Shown piece after piece: positions 10,681-20,168 of a stretch of DNA of 64,000 bases. Under the pieces are notes generated by a model that did not search any database, was not told the origin of the DNA, and saw only the letters and a list, made by a program, of their open reading frames with translations. The stretch covers positions 310,001 through 374,000 of the forward strand of contig NZ_KZ984552.1 in the NCBI RefSeq assembly GCF_003574445.1, read 5' to 3'. The DNA is from Streptomyces sp. YIM 130001. GTDB taxonomy: Bacteria > Actinomycetota > Actinomycetes > Streptomycetales > Streptomycetaceae. The translations under genes were made by a program, and so were the position numbers. Numbering within the stretch: the first letter of the stretch is position 1; the number at the start of each line of letters is the position of its first letter.

Positions 10681-11600
10681 GAACGCAGCTCCTTGCCGGT
10701 CAGCTCCAGGAAGACGTCCTCCAGGGTGTGCCGTTCGACCGCGATCCGGTCCGGCATCACGCCGTGCTGCGCGCACCAGGAGGTCACGGTGGCCAGCAGC
10801 TGCGGGTCGATACTGCCGCTGACGCGGTACGAGCCCGGGGTGAGCTCGGCGGCCTCGGTGTCCATCGGCAGCGCCTTGAGCAGGCCCGCGACGTCGAGGC
10901 CCGGCCGGCCGCTGAAGCGCAGGGTGTTCTCGGCGCCGCCGCGGCACAGCTCCTCGGGGCTGCCCTGGGCGATCACCCGGCCCGCGTCGATGATGGCCAC
11001 GTCGTCGGCCAACTGCTCGGCCTCGTCCATGTGGTGCGTGGTGAGGATGACCGAGACACCGTCCGCGCGCAGATCGCGTACGAGATCCCAGGTGGCCCGG
11101 CGGGCCTGCGGGTCGAGACCGGCGGTCGGTTCGTCGAGGAAGACCAGGGCCGGGCGGCCGACGACCGCCATGGCGAGTGCGAGCCGCTGCTGCTGTCCGC
11201 CGGAGAGCCTGCGGTAGGCCGTACGGCCGCAGGAACCGAGGCCGAGACGGTCGATGAGCGCGTCGACGTCCAGCGGGTGGGCGTGCAGACGGGCCATGTG
11301 CCGGAGCATCTCGTCCGCGCGGGCACCGGAGTACACGCCCCCGGACTGCAGCATCACGCCGATCTGCGGGCGAAGGCGTGGCGCGTCCGCGATCGGGTCG
11401 AGGCCGAGCACCCGCACCGCGCCGGCGTCGGGCCTGCGATAGCCCTCGCACGCCTCGACGGTGGTGGTCTTACCCGCGCCGTTCGGGCCGAGCACGGCGG
11501 TGATGCCCTGCCCGGCCGTGAGGTCGAGGCCGTCGACGGCGGTCTTGCTCCGGTACCGCTTCACCAGGCCGCGTACCTGGACGACGGGCTCTTCACGCAT
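10677..11600 (-). CDS. ABC transporter ATP-binding protein
   Basis: The 307-residue ATPase has Walker A GPNGAGKTTT (about residues 38-47), signature LSGGQQQRLALA, Walker B LVFLDEPTAGLD and the H-loop TTHHMDEAEQLADD. The last 80 residues form the C-terminal domain typical of DrrA/NatA-type exporters, ending LEDVFLELTGKELRS. It pairs with the permease downstream. The ATG at 11600 has no ribosome binding site, but TAGACT lies exactly 7 nt upstream, which suggests a leaderless transcript. The promoter region is shared with sufR on the opposite strand. Confidence 0.92.
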   Translation of the reverse strand: MREEPVVQVRGLVKRYRSKTAVDGLDLTAGQGITAVLGPNGAGKTTTVEACEGYRRPDAGAVRVLGLDPIADAPRLRPQIGVMLQSGGVYSGARADEMLRHMARLHAHPLDVDALIDRLGLGSCGRTAYRRLSGGQQQRLALAMAVVGRPALVFLDEPTAGLDPQARRATWDLVRDLRADGVSVILTTHHMDEAEQLADDVAIIDAGRVIAQGSPEELCRGGAENTLRFSGRPGLDVAGLLKALPMDTEAAELTPGSYRVSGSIDPQLLATVTSWCAQHGVMPDRIAVERHTLEDVFLELTGKELRS

Positions 11601-11607
11601 GCCGCGA

Positions 11608-11613
11608 AGTCTA
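11608..11613 (-). promoter_or_regulatory. -10 element for the ABC operon (leaderless)
   Basis: On the minus strand TAGACT is followed by 7 nt and then the ATG at 11600. No Shine-Dalgarno sequence is present. Confidence 0.5.
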
Positions 11614-11683
11614 GGTACGCGGTACGAGGCCCTGGAACACCGGCCCCGGCCGCCCTTGCCGTAGCCCCGTGGCGGCCAGGAAA

Positions 11684-11697
11684 TTAGGTGACCCTAA
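11684..11697. promoter_or_regulatory. Palindromic operator upstream of sufR
   Basis: TTAGG-TGAC-CCTAA is a perfect 5-bp inverted repeat 72 nt before the proposed sufR start, in the region shared with the divergent ABC operon. It could be the SufR autoregulatory site. It also resembles half of a DtxR/DmdR1-type iron box (TTAGGTTAG-type), which would tie suf expression to iron. Neither was testable here. Confidence 0.5.
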
Positions 11698-11768
11698 GTG
11701 ATCGACGACACCGGAGCGGAATGAGACGCGGGTTGTCGCGGCCGGAGGAATTACGCAACAATGGCGTT

Positions 11769-12539
11769 GTGAAAAACGTTGGCGAGGCTCGGGAGCTCCC
11801 CAGGAGCACCCCTCAGGACGAACTCGGGACCGGTGAGCGCTCCACGCGCAACCGTGTCGCGCGCTCCATCCTGGACCACGGGCCGTCCACCGTCTCCGAG
11901 CTCGCCGGGCGCCTCGGCCTCACCCAGGCCGCAGTCCGCCGGCACCTCGACGCACTGGTCACCGACGCCGTGGTCGAACCCCGTGAGCAGCGCGTCTACG
12001 GTGCGCGCACACGCGGCCGCCCGGCCAAGGTGTTCGCCCTGACCGACTGCGGCCGGGACGCCTTCGACCAGTCCTACGACAAGCTGGCCGCCGAGGCCAT
12101 CGGCTGGATCTCCCGGTCGGCGGGCGGCGGCGAGGCGGGCGAGGCCGCGGTAGCCGCCTTCGCCCGCGCCAGGTTCGCCGCCCAGGCCGAGGAGTACCGG
12201 CGGATCATCGACGCCGTTGCCCCCGAGGAGCGTGCGATGGCCCTGGCCAAGGCACTCTCGGCCGACGGGTACGCTGCTACTGCGCGTAGCGCACCGGGCC
12301 GGCAGCAGGGTGAGCAGCTGTGTCAGCACCACTGCCCGGTCGCTCATGTGGCCGAGCAGTACCCGCAGCTCTGCGAGGCGGAGACCGAATTCTTCGGTTC
12401 GCTGCTCGGCACCCACGTGCAGCGACTGGCCACCATCGCCCACGGGGACGGCGTGTGCACCACGTTCATTCCCCGTACCGAGTCACAGCCCGACACCAAG
12501 ACCACCACTGCAAGCACGGCCGGGAGGAACCCCGCATGA
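11769..12539 (+). CDS. sufR: SufR-type Fe-S sensing transcriptional regulator
   Basis: The protein has about 256 residues. The N-terminal winged helix ([49 protein letters not shown]...[10 protein letters not shown]) is followed by a C-terminal cluster domain with cysteines in [23 protein letters not shown] and GDGVCTTFI, as in SufR repressors that bind an Fe-S cluster. The start is uncertain. GTG 11769 gives the family N terminus [10 protein letters not shown] but has GGAGGA 19 nt away; ATG 11721 has GGAG 4 nt upstream. The stop overlaps the sufB ATG (ATGA), so it is the first gene of the suf operon and probably represses it. Confidence 0.88.
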   Translation: MKNVGEARELPRSTPQDELGTGERSTRNRVARSILDHGPSTVSELAGRLGLTQAAVRRHLDALVTDAVVEPREQRVYGARTRGRPAKVFALTDCGRDAFDQSYDKLAAEAIGWISRSAGGGEAGEAAVAAFARARFAAQAEEYRRIIDAVAPEERAMALAKALSADGYAATARSAPGRQQGEQLCQHHCPVAHVAEQYPQLCEAETEFFGSLLGTHVQRLATIAHGDGVCTTFIPRTESQPDTKTTTASTAGRNPA

Positions 12540-13960
12540 CTCTCCCCATCGAGGAGACGGCGCACCCTGAGCTCGAGGGCCTGGGCAAGTACGAATACGG
12601 CTGGGCCGACTCCGACGTCGCTGGTGCCGCTGCCAAGCGCGGTCTGAGCGAGGCCGTCGTCCGCGACATCTCGTCCAAGAAGGACGAGCCGGAGTGGATG
12701 ACCAAGCTCCGCCTCAAGGGCCTGAAGCTCTTCGAGAAGAAGCCCATGCCGAACTGGGGCTCCGACCTCTCCGGCATCGACTTCGACAACATCAAGTACT
12801 TCGTACGGTCCACCGAGAAGCAGGCCCAGTCCTGGGAGGACCTGCCCGAGGACATCAAGAACACCTACGACAAGCTCGGCATCCCGGAGGCGGAGAAGCA
12901 GCGCCTGGTCGCCGGCGTCGCCGCCCAGTACGAGTCCGAGGTCGTCTACCACCAGATCCGTGAGGACCTGGAGGAGCAGGGCGTTCTCTTCCTGGACACC
13001 GACACCGCGCTCAAGGAGCACCCGGAGCTCTTCAAGGAGTACTTCGGCACGGTGATCCCGGTGGGCGACAACAAGTTCGCCTCGCTGAACAGCGCGGTCT
13101 GGTCCGGCGGCTCCTTCATCTACGTGCCGAAGGGCGTGCACGTGGACATCCCGCTGCAGGCCTACTTCCGGATCAACACGGAGAACATGGGCCAGTTCGA
13201 GCGGACGCTGATCATCGTCGACGAGGACGCCTACGTCCACTACGTCGAGGGCTGCACCGCGCCGATCTACCAGTCGGACTCGCTGCACTCCGCGGTCGTC
13301 GAGATCATCGTCAAGAAGGGCGCCCGCTGCCGCTACACGACCATCCAGAACTGGTCGAACAACGTCTACAACCTGGTCACCAAGCGCGCCGTGGCCTACG
13401 AGGGCGCGACCATGGAATGGGTCGACGGCAACATCGGCTCCAAGGTCACCATGAAGTACCCGGCCGTCTACCTGATGGGCGAGCACGCCAAGGGCGAGAC
13501 CCTGTCCATCGCCTTCGCGGGCGAGGGCCAGCACCAGGACGCCGGCGCCAAGATGGTCCACATGGCCCCGAACACCTCGTCCAACATCGTCTCCAAGTCG
13601 GTGGCGCGAGGCGGCGGCCGTACCTCGTACCGCGGCCTCATCGAGATCGGCGAGGGCGCACCCGGCGCGAAGTCCAACGTGCTGTGCGATGCGCTGCTGG
13701 TCGACACCATCTCCCGTTCGGACACGTACCCCTACGTGGACGTCCGCGAGGACGATGTGTCGATGGGGCACGAGGCGACCGTCTCGAAGGTCTCCGAGGA
13801 CCAGCTCTTCTACCTGATGAGCCGTGGCATGACCGAGTTCGAGGCGATGGCGATGATCGTGCGCGGCTTCGTCGAGCCGATCGCCAAGGAACTGCCCATG
13901 GAGTACGCCCTCGAGCTCAACCGGCTGATCGAGCTGCAGATGGAAGGCGCCGTCGGCTGA
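12536..13960 (+). CDS. sufB: Fe-S cluster scaffold subunit SufB
   Basis: The protein has 474 residues, full length for SufB. Starting [23 protein letters not shown], it contains the SufB signature region from [23 protein letters not shown] through the beta-helix core and the terminal [45 protein letters not shown]. It forms the SufBC2D scaffold on which clusters are assembled. GGGAGGA lies 8 nt before the ATG. It overlaps sufR by 4 nt, and sufD follows after 60 nt. The codon choice is strongly biased, as expected for a highly expressed essential gene. Confidence 0.97.
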   Translation: MTLPIEETAHPELEGLGKYEYGWADSDVAGAAAKRGLSEAVVRDISSKKDEPEWMTKLRLKGLKLFEKKPMPNWGSDLSGIDFDNIKYFVRSTEKQAQSWEDLPEDIKNTYDKLGIPEAEKQRLVAGVAAQYESEVVYHQIREDLEEQGVLFLDTDTALKEHPELFKEYFGTVIPVGDNKFASLNSAVWSGGSFIYVPKGVHVDIPLQAYFRINTENMGQFERTLIIVDEDAYVHYVEGCTAPIYQSDSLHSAVVEIIVKKGARCRYTTIQNWSNNVYNLVTKRAVAYEGATMEWVDGNIGSKVTMKYPAVYLMGEHAKGETLSIAFAGEGQHQDAGAKMVHMAPNTSSNIVSKSVARGGGRTSYRGLIEIGEGAPGAKSNVLCDALLVDTISRSDTYPYVDVREDDVSMGHEATVSKVSEDQLFYLMSRGMTEFEAMAMIVRGFVEPIAKELPMEYALELNRLIELQMEGAVG

Positions 13961-14020
13961 CCGTCGGCCACCCTTCGCAGCAAGCCACTTCGGTACAAGA
14001 AAGCGAGCACTACGACAGCC

Positions 14021-15199
14021 ATGGCTGAGGCTCAGAATCTCTCGGTGGGCTCCACCACCGCCGGCGCGGTGGCGGTGGCCGCCGAGTCCACCGTCGCCAC
14101 GCGCATGAGCGCGCCCCCGTCCTTCGACGTCGCCGACTTCCCGGTCCCGCACGGCCGGGAGGAGGAGTGGCGCTTCACCCCGCTCGAGCGGCTCAAGGGC
14201 CTGCACGACGGCACGGCGAAGGGCGACGGCACGCTGAAGGTCGACATCGCCGCACCCGACGGCGTGACCGTCGACGCGGTCGGCCGTGACGACGAGCGCG
14301 TCGGCAAGGCCGGCACCCCCGTCGACCGGGTCGCCGCCCAGGCGTACTCGGCCTTCGAGAAGGCCACGGTCGTCTCGGTGCCCAAGGAGCAGGTGCTCAC
14401 CGAGCCGGTGCGGGTCACCCTGCACGGCGAGGGCGGCACCACCTACGGCCACACCGTCTTCGACGTCGGCGCCTTCGCCGAGGCCGTCATCATCATCGAC
14501 CACACCGGTGACGCCGTCCGCGCCGCCAACGTCGACTTCCTGGTCGGCGACGGCGCCAAGCTCACCGTGGTCTCTGTGCAGGACTGGGACGACACTGCCG
14601 TGCACGTCTCCCAGCACAACGCCCTGCTCGGCCGCGACGCCTCCTTCAAGTCGGTCGTCGTGACCTTCGGCGGCGACGTGGTCCGCCTGCACCCGCGCGT
14701 GCAGTACGCCGGCCCCGGCGGCGAGGCCGAGCTCTTCGGCCTGTACTTCACGGACTCCGGCCAGCACCAGGAGCACCGCCTCCTGGTCGACCACAACGTC
14801 CCGCACTGCAAGTCCAACGTCGTCTACAAGGGCGCGCTGCAGGGCGAGGACGCGCACGCCGTATGGATCGGTGACGTCCTCATCGAGGCCGCGGCCGAGG
14901 GCACCGACACCTACGAGATGAACCGGAACCTGGTTCTCACCGACGGTGCCCGGGTCGACTCGGTGCCGAACCTCGAGATCGAGACCGGCGAGATCGTCGG
15001 CGCGGGCCACGCCAGCGCCACCGGCCGGTTCGACGACGAGCAGCTCTTCTACCTGATGGCCCGTGGCATCCCCGAGCAGGACGCCCGCCGGCTCGTCGTG
15101 CGCGGCTTCTTCGCCGAGCTCGTCCAGCAGATCGGTGTCCCGGACATCGAGGAGCGCCTGATCGGCAAGATCGAGGATGAGCTGGAGGCGTCCGTCTGA
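14021..15199 (+). CDS. sufD: Fe-S cluster assembly protein SufD
   Basis: This 392-residue paralog of SufB is part of the SufBC2D complex. The N-terminal FPVPHGREEEWRFTPLERLKGL matches the SufD-specific helix region. The beta-helix ends with SATGRFDDEQLFYLMARGIPEQDARRLVVRGFFAELVQQIGVPDIEERLIGKIEDEL. GAAAGCGAG precedes the start. Its stop shares one base with the ATG of the Rieske gene (TGATG), indicating coupled translation. Confidence 0.96.
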   Translation: MAEAQNLSVGSTTAGAVAVAAESTVATRMSAPPSFDVADFPVPHGREEEWRFTPLERLKGLHDGTAKGDGTLKVDIAAPDGVTVDAVGRDDERVGKAGTPVDRVAAQAYSAFEKATVVSVPKEQVLTEPVRVTLHGEGGTTYGHTVFDVGAFAEAVIIIDHTGDAVRAANVDFLVGDGAKLTVVSVQDWDDTAVHVSQHNALLGRDASFKSVVVTFGGDVVRLHPRVQYAGPGGEAELFGLYFTDSGQHQEHRLLVDHNVPHCKSNVVYKGALQGEDAHAVWIGDVLIEAAAEGTDTYEMNRNLVLTDGARVDSVPNLEIETGEIVGAGHASATGRFDDEQLFYLMARGIPEQDARRLVVRGFFAELVQQIGVPDIEERLIGKIEDELEASV

Positions 15200-15516
15200 T
15201 GGCATTCGTACGCGCCTGTGGACTCGGTGACCTCGAGGACGACACCCCGAAGCGGGTGGAACTCGACGGCACACCGGTCTCGGTCGTCCGTACCGAGGGC
15301 GAGGTGTTCGCGATCAACGACATCTGTTCGCACGCGAACGTCTCCCTCTCCGAGGGCGAGGTGGAGGACTGCCAGATCGAGTGCTGGCTGCACGGCTCCA
15401 GCTTCGACCTCCGCACCGGCAAGCCGTCCGGCCTTCCCGCGACGCGCCCCGTCCCCGTATACCCCGTAAAGATCGAAGGGGACGACGTGCTCGTCTCCCT
15501 CTCCCAGGAGTCCTGA
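15199..15516 (+). CDS. Rieske-type ferredoxin of the suf operon
   Basis: The protein has 105 residues. The Rieske [2Fe-2S] ligands are CSHANV and CWLHGSSF (C-x-H ... C-x-x-H), in the order and spacing of dioxygenase-type ferredoxins. It is placed between sufD and sufC, an arrangement typical of Actinobacteria. An electron-delivery role in cluster assembly or repair is an inference from location; databases often label such proteins dioxygenase ferredoxin subunits, but no oxygenase is near. It overlaps sufD by one base. Confidence 0.9.
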   Translation: MAFVRACGLGDLEDDTPKRVELDGTPVSVVRTEGEVFAINDICSHANVSLSEGEVEDCQIECWLHGSSFDLRTGKPSGLPATRPVPVYPVKIEGDDVLVSLSQES

Positions 15517-15524
15517 GGCAACCC

Positions 15525-16289
15525 ATGGCAACGCTTGAAATCCACGACCTGCACGTCACCGTCGAGGCCGACAACGCCACGAAGGAGATCCTCAAGGGCG
15601 TCGACCTGACCGTGAAGCAGGGCGAGACCCACGCCATCATGGGCCCGAACGGCTCCGGCAAGTCGACGCTCGCCTACTCCCTCGCGGGTCACCCCAAGTA
15701 CACGATCACCGGCGGCACCGTCACCCTCGACGGCGAGGACGTCCTCGAGATGACCGTCGACGAGCGCGCACGCGCGGGCCTCTTCCTCGCCATGCAGTAC
15801 CCGGTGGAGGTCCCCGGCGTCTCCGTCTCCAACTTCCTGCGTACCTCGGCCACCGCGATCCGCGGCGAGGCGCCCAAGCTGCGTACCTGGGTGAAGGAGG
15901 TCAGGGAGACCATGGAGCGGCTCAACATGGACCCGGCCTTCGCCGAGCGCAACGTCAACGAGGGCTTCTCCGGCGGTGAGAAGAAGCGCCACGAGATCCT
16001 TCAGCTCGAACTGCTCAAGCCGAAGATCGCGGTCCTCGACGAGACCGACTCCGGCCTGGACGTGGACGCCCTGCGCACCGTCTCCGAGGGCGTCAACCGC
16101 GTCCGCGAGAGCGGCGAGGTCGGCACGCTCCTGATCACGCACTACACGCGCATCCTGCGCTACATCAAGCCCGACTTCGTGCACGTCTTCTCGGCGGGCA
16201 AGATCGTCGAGTCCGGCGGCGCCGAACTGGCCGACGAGCTCGAGGCCGAGGGCTACGAGAAGTACACGAAGGGTGGCGTATCCGCGTGA
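15525..16289 (+). CDS. sufC: Fe-S assembly ATPase SufC
   Basis: This 254-residue ABC-type ATPase powers the SufBC2D scaffold. Walker A is GPNGSGKST, the Q-loop lies in LAMQYPVEVPGVSVSNFLR (SufC-specific), the signature is FSGGEKKRHEILQLELLKPKIAVLDETDSGLDVDAL, and the H-loop is ITHYTRILRYIKPD. The ATG (15525) lies 8 nt after the Rieske stop with a GAGG upstream. An in-frame extension upstream is only the shadow of the ferredoxin gene. Its stop overlaps sufS as GTGA. Confidence 0.97.
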   Translation: MATLEIHDLHVTVEADNATKEILKGVDLTVKQGETHAIMGPNGSGKSTLAYSLAGHPKYTITGGTVTLDGEDVLEMTVDERARAGLFLAMQYPVEVPGVSVSNFLRTSATAIRGEAPKLRTWVKEVRETMERLNMDPAFAERNVNEGFSGGEKKRHEILQLELLKPKIAVLDETDSGLDVDALRTVSEGVNRVRESGEVGTLLITHYTRILRYIKPDFVHVFSAGKIVESGGAELADELEAEGYEKYTKGGVSA

Positions 16290-17554
16290 CTGTGGCCCAC
16301 CAGGGGCTCTCCGGCCTCCTCGACACCGAGGCGATCCGCAAGGACTTCCCGATCCTCGACCGGGAGATCCACGACGGCAAGAAGCTCGTCTACCTGGACA
16401 ACGCGGCGACGTCCCAGTCGCCGCGCCAGGTGCTCGATGTCATCACCGAGTACTACGAGCAGCACAACGCCAACGTGCATCGCGGTGTCCACGTCCTCGC
16501 CGAGGAGGCCACGGCGCTCTACGAGGGCTCACGTGACAAGGTCGCGGAGTTCATCAACGCGCCGAGCCGCGACGAGGTGATCTTCACCAAGAACGCCTCG
16601 GAGTCGCTCAACCTCGTGGCCAACATGCTCGGTTGGGCCGACGAGCCCTACCGGGTCGACCACGAGACCGAGATCGTCATCACGGAGATGGAGCACCACT
16701 CCAACATCGTCCCGTGGCAGCTGCTCTCGCAGCGCACCGGCGCGAAGCTGAAGTGGTTCGGCCTCACCGACGACGGCCGTCTCGACCTGTCCAACCTGAA
16801 CGAGGTCATCACGGAGAAGACGAAGATCGTCTCCTTCGTGCTCGTCTCGAACATCCTGGGCACCCACAACCCGGTCGAGGCCATCGTGCGCCGCGCCCAG
16901 GAGGTCGGCGCCCTGGTGTGCATCGACGCCTCGCAGGCCGCGCCGCACATGCCGCTCGACGTGCAGGCGCTGCAGGCCGACTTCGTGGCCTTCACCGGCC
17001 ACAAGATGTGCGGTCCCACCGGCATCGGCGTGCTGTGGGGACGCCAGGAGCTGCTCGAGGACCTGCCGCCGTTCCTCGGCGGCGGCGAGATGATCGAGAC
17101 CGTGTCGATGAACTCGTCGACCTACGCGCCCGCGCCGCACAAGTTCGAGGCTGGTACGCCCCCGATCGCGGGAGCCATCGGGCTCGGCGCGGCCGTGGAC
17201 TATCTGAACTCGATCGGCATGGAGCGGATCGCGCAGCACGAGCACGCGCTCACCGAGTACGCGGTGAAGCGGCTGCTCGAGGTCCCCGATCTGAAGATCA
17301 TCGGCCCTGTCACGGCCGAGGACCGCGGCGCGGCGATCTCCTTCACGCTCGGCGACATCCACCCGCACGACGTGGGCCAGGTGCTCGACGAGCAGGGCAT
17401 CGCCGTCCGGGTCGGACACCACTGCGCACGGCCCGTCTGCCTGCGGTACGGAATTCCTGCGACCACGCGAGCGTCGTTCTATCTGTACTCCACGCCGGCC
17501 GAGGTCGATGCCCTGGTCGACGGCCTGGAGCACGTACGGAACTTTTTCGGCTGA
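16286..17554 (+). CDS. sufS: Cysteine desulfurase SufS
   Basis: This 422-residue class II cysteine desulfurase is a PLP enzyme that extracts sulfur from cysteine as a persulfide. The PLP lysine is Lys240 in FTGHKMCGPTGIGVLWG. The active-site cysteine is Cys380 in VRVGHHCARPVCLRYG. YLDNAATSQSPRQVLD and EHHSNIVPWQLL are family signatures. The GTG start overlaps the sufC stop by 4 nt. SufU, encoded 16 nt downstream, is its expected sulfur-acceptor partner. Confidence 0.96.
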   Translation: MTVAHQGLSGLLDTEAIRKDFPILDREIHDGKKLVYLDNAATSQSPRQVLDVITEYYEQHNANVHRGVHVLAEEATALYEGSRDKVAEFINAPSRDEVIFTKNASESLNLVANMLGWADEPYRVDHETEIVITEMEHHSNIVPWQLLSQRTGAKLKWFGLTDDGRLDLSNLNEVITEKTKIVSFVLVSNILGTHNPVEAIVRRAQEVGALVCIDASQAAPHMPLDVQALQADFVAFTGHKMCGPTGIGVLWGRQELLEDLPPFLGGGEMIETVSMNSSTYAPAPHKFEAGTPPIAGAIGLGAAVDYLNSIGMERIAQHEHALTEYAVKRLLEVPDLKIIGPVTAEDRGAAISFTLGDIHPHDVGQVLDEQGIAVRVGHHCARPVCLRYGIPATTRASFYLYSTPAEVDALVDGLEHVRNFFG

Positions 17555-17570
17555 GGGACTGGGCTGACAG

Positions 17571-18044
17571 GTGAAGCTGGACTCCATGTACCAGGACGTG
17601 ATCCTGGACCACTACAAGCACCCGCACGGGCGCGGTCTTCGCGACGGCGACGCCGAGGTGCACCACGTCAACCCGACGTGCGGCGACGAGATCACGCTGC
17701 GGGTGAAGTACGACGGCTCGCGCATCGAGGACGTCAGTTACGAGGGCCAGGGCTGCTCGATCAGCCAGGCCAGCGCCTCGGTGCTCAACGAGTTGCTCGT
17801 CGGCAAGGAGCTGGACGAGGCCCGTCGGATCCAGGACGTGTTCCTGGAACTGATGCAGTCGAAGGGCAAGATCGAGCCGGACGACGCCATGGAGGAGACA
17901 CTGGAGGACGCGGTCGCGTTCGCCGGGGTCTCCAAGTACCCGGCCCGAGTGAAGTGTGCCCTGCTGAGCTGGATGGCGTGGAAGGACGCGACGGCCCAGG
18001 CCCTCGGCGAGGGCCGTGACAACGCTGTGAGGAACACCGCATGA
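17571..18044 (+). CDS. sufU: SufU sulfur-transfer partner of SufS
   Basis: The protein has 157 residues with a GTG start (VKLDSMYQDVILDHYKHPHGRG). The zinc/persulfide ligands are in NPTCGDEI, GQGCSIS and VKCALLSW, the SufU pattern with the extra segment that distinguishes it from IscU scaffolds. It accepts sulfur from SufS and passes it to SufB. It ends in an ATGA overlap with the MIP18-family gene. Confidence 0.95.
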   Translation: MKLDSMYQDVILDHYKHPHGRGLRDGDAEVHHVNPTCGDEITLRVKYDGSRIEDVSYEGQGCSISQASASVLNELLVGKELDEARRIQDVFLELMQSKGKIEPDDAMEETLEDAVAFAGVSKYPARVKCALLSWMAWKDATAQALGEGRDNAVRNTA

Positions 18045-18376
18045 GCGACGAGACCGCGACGCTGAAACCCGCTTCCGAGGAAGAGGTCCGTGAGGCCCTC
18101 CTCGACGTCGTCGACCCCGAGCTGGGTATCGACGTCGTCAATCTGGGCCTGATCTACGGCGTGCACGTGGACGAGGCCAACATCGCCACGATCGACATGA
18201 CGCTCACGTCCGCGGCCTGTCCGCTGACCGACGTCATCGAGGACCAGGCGAAGTCCGCCACCGACGGCATCGTCAACGAGCTCCGGATCAACTGGGTCTG
18301 GATGCCGCCGTGGGGCCCCGACAAGATCACCGACGACGGGCGCGAGCAGCTGCGCGCGCTCGGGTTCAACGTCTGA
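18041..18376 (+). CDS. sufT: MIP18/DUF59 family Fe-S maturation protein (SufT-like)
   Basis: The protein has 111 residues. It carries the DUF59 signature DPELGIDVVNLGLIYGVHVDE and the conserved cysteine in TLTSAACPLTDVIEDQ. Such proteins help target or mature Fe-S clusters. It is the last gene of the suf operon, overlaps sufU by 4 nt and is followed by a strong hairpin. PaaD-like proteins share the domain, but no phenylacetate genes are near. Confidence 0.92.
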   Translation: MSDETATLKPASEEEVREALLDVVDPELGIDVVNLGLIYGVHVDEANIATIDMTLTSAACPLTDVIEDQAKSATDGIVNELRINWVWMPPWGPDKITDDGREQLRALGFNV

Positions 18377-18421
18377 GACGGACAAGTCCGCGATGCGGTC
18401 GCCCCCAGGGGTGACCGCATG

Positions 18422-18451
18422 GGGCCCTGCACCGATGCCGGTGCAGGGCCC
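18422..18451 (+). terminator. Terminator of the suf operon
   Basis: GGGCCCTGCACC (18422-18433), loop GATGCC, GGTGCAGGGCCC (18440-18451) form a perfect 12-bp stem 46 nt after the sufT stop. Confidence 0.85.
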
Positions 18452-18524
18452 GACGTGTTTCCCGGTCCGCGTGCGGTTCGCCCTTGCACGCGACACCGGA
18501 TGCGACGCCCGGTAGAAAGGGCCC

Positions 18525-20168
18525 ATGAGGCTCGAACGGGGCGAACACACTGGCGGGCACCGCGACCCGATCGAGGGACCCGTGGTCAGGACGCGATCGG
18601 GCGCGGTGCGCGGCCGCCACGAGACGGCCCAGGGGCGGGCGGGGAGTCCGGCCGAGGCGCGGATCGCCGTTTTCCGCGGGATCCCGTACGCCCGGCCGCC
18701 GCTCGGTGCCCTGCGCTTTCGGCCCCCGGAGCCGGTCGAGCCCTGGGACGGCGTCCGGGACGCGGGGTCGTTCGGGCCGACCCCGCCCAAGCTGCCGTAC
18801 GCGCCGGCCTTCGCCGAACTGCTCAGCGACCCGGCGATTCCGGGCGACGACTGGCTCACCGTCAACGTCTGGACCCCCGACCCGTCCCCGGCGGCGCGGC
18901 TGCCGGTCATGGTGTGGATCCACGGTGGCGCCCTCACCCGGGGTTCGTCGGCGGTCCCCGTGTACGACGGTGCCGCCTTCGCCCGCGACGGCGTGGTCCT
19001 GGTGTCGCTCAACTACCGCCTGGGCGTGGAGGGTTACGGCCTCTTCCCGGACGCGCCGGCCAACGCGGGCCTGCGCGACCAGCTGGCCGCGCTGACCTGG
19101 GTGCAGGAGAACATCGCGTCCTTCGGCGGGGATCCGGCCGCCGTGACCGTCTTCGGGGAGTCCGCGGGCGCCATCAGTATCGGCGCGCTCCTCGGCAGTC
19201 CTGCCTCCCGCGGGCTTTTCCGCCGTGCCGTGCTGGGGAGCGGCGCGCCGGAGGCCGTGCCGTGGGACGCGTCCCGCCGGATGGTGCGACGGATGGCCGG
19301 GCAGCTCGGTGTGCCGGCCATCGCACGGGCCTTCGCCGCGGTGGATCGCGCGCGGCTGCTCGCGGCCCAGGGACGGGCCGGGAAGTACGGGAGCCCGCTG
19401 CTCGGCGGACCACGGTTCGGGATCGTCGTCGACGGCGACGTGGTGCCGCGCGACCCGCTGGACGCACTGCTCGACGGCTCGACGGCGAGGGACGTGGACC
19501 TGCTCCTGGGGTGGACCGGTGACGAGCACCGCCTCTGGCTCTCGCCGACCGGACTCGGGGACCGCATCGGCCGGCTCGGACCGCTCGCCGATGTGGCCGT
19601 GGCGCTGCGCTGCGGCGTAGGTCCCCGCGTGCCGCGCGGCTATCGGGAGGCCCTGCCCGCGGTCCCGACCGGCGACCGCATCGGCGGGCTGGTCACCGAC
19701 CATCTGCTGCGCCGCCCGCTGCGCGCCCTCGCGGACGCCCGGATCGGCCGGACCCCCGCCCATGTCTACGAGTTCGCCTGGCCGTCCGGAATCGCCGGAC
19801 TCGGCGCCTGTCACGCCCTCGAACTGGGCTTTGTCTTCGACACGTTGGGCGCCCCGGAGGCCGAGATGCTGACCGGGCCGGGCGCCCCCCAGGCCCTGGC
19901 CGACACGCTGCACGGTGCGTGGGTCCGGTTCGCCGCCTCGGGCGATCCGGGCTGGCCGGCCTGGGACTCCTCGCATCCGGTCCGGGTCTTCGGCGGTGAC
20001 GGACCCGAGGTGGTTCACGGCCTGCGCGACCGGGAGCTGGGAGCGTGGGGGAGTCCGGTGAGCGCCTCGGCCGGTGGGCCGCCGCGCTCCGGCAGGCCTC
20101 AGCGCGGCGCCGCCGACTCGGCCAGCGCGTCGGCGAGGCCCTCCGTGCGGATGCGCCGGTCCACGTAG
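18525..20168 (+). CDS. Type B carboxylesterase/lipase family protein
   Basis: This 547-residue alpha/beta hydrolase starts MRLERGEHTGGHRDPIEG. The motifs are FRGIPYARPPLGALRF near residue 50, oxyanion HGGAL, nucleophile Ser213 in GESAG, and His430 in GACHALELGFVFDTLG. No signal peptide is visible, so it is probably cytoplasmic. The substrate is unknown; such enzymes hydrolyse esters such as p-nitrobenzyl esters. The C terminus is low-complexity, and its last 70 nt overlap the end of the convergent membrane-protein gene. Confidence 0.9.
   Translation: MRLERGEHTGGHRDPIEGPVVRTRSGAVRGRHETAQGRAGSPAEARIAVFRGIPYARPPLGALRFRPPEPVEPWDGVRDAGSFGPTPPKLPYAPAFAELLSDPAIPGDDWLTVNVWTPDPSPAARLPVMVWIHGGALTRGSSAVPVYDGAAFARDGVVLVSLNYRLGVEGYGLFPDAPANAGLRDQLAALTWVQENIASFGGDPAAVTVFGESAGAISIGALLGSPASRGLFRRAVLGSGAPEAVPWDASRRMVRRMAGQLGVPAIARAFAAVDRARLLAAQGRAGKYGSPLLGGPRFGIVVDGDVVPRDPLDALLDGSTARDVDLLLGWTGDEHRLWLSPTGLGDRIGRLGPLADVAVALRCGVGPRVPRGYREALPAVPTGDRIGGLVTDHLLRRPLRALADARIGRTPAHVYEFAWPSGIAGLGACHALELGFVFDTLGAPEAEMLTGPGAPQALADTLHGAWVRFAASGDPGWPAWDSSHPVRVFGGDGPEVVHGLRDRELGAWGSPVSASAGGPPRSGRPQRGAADSASASARPSVRMRRST

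Noticed and set aside
12344-15274. 976-codon minus-strand open frame opposite sufB/sufD
   Set aside because: It is antisense to two highly conserved genes and lacks any family motif; typical of high-GC third-position bias.
20099-20168. 70-nt overlap of convergent genes as a sign of frameshift
   Set aside because: Both products look complete; the esterase tail in the overlap is non-conserved, so a simple stop-codon drift explains it.
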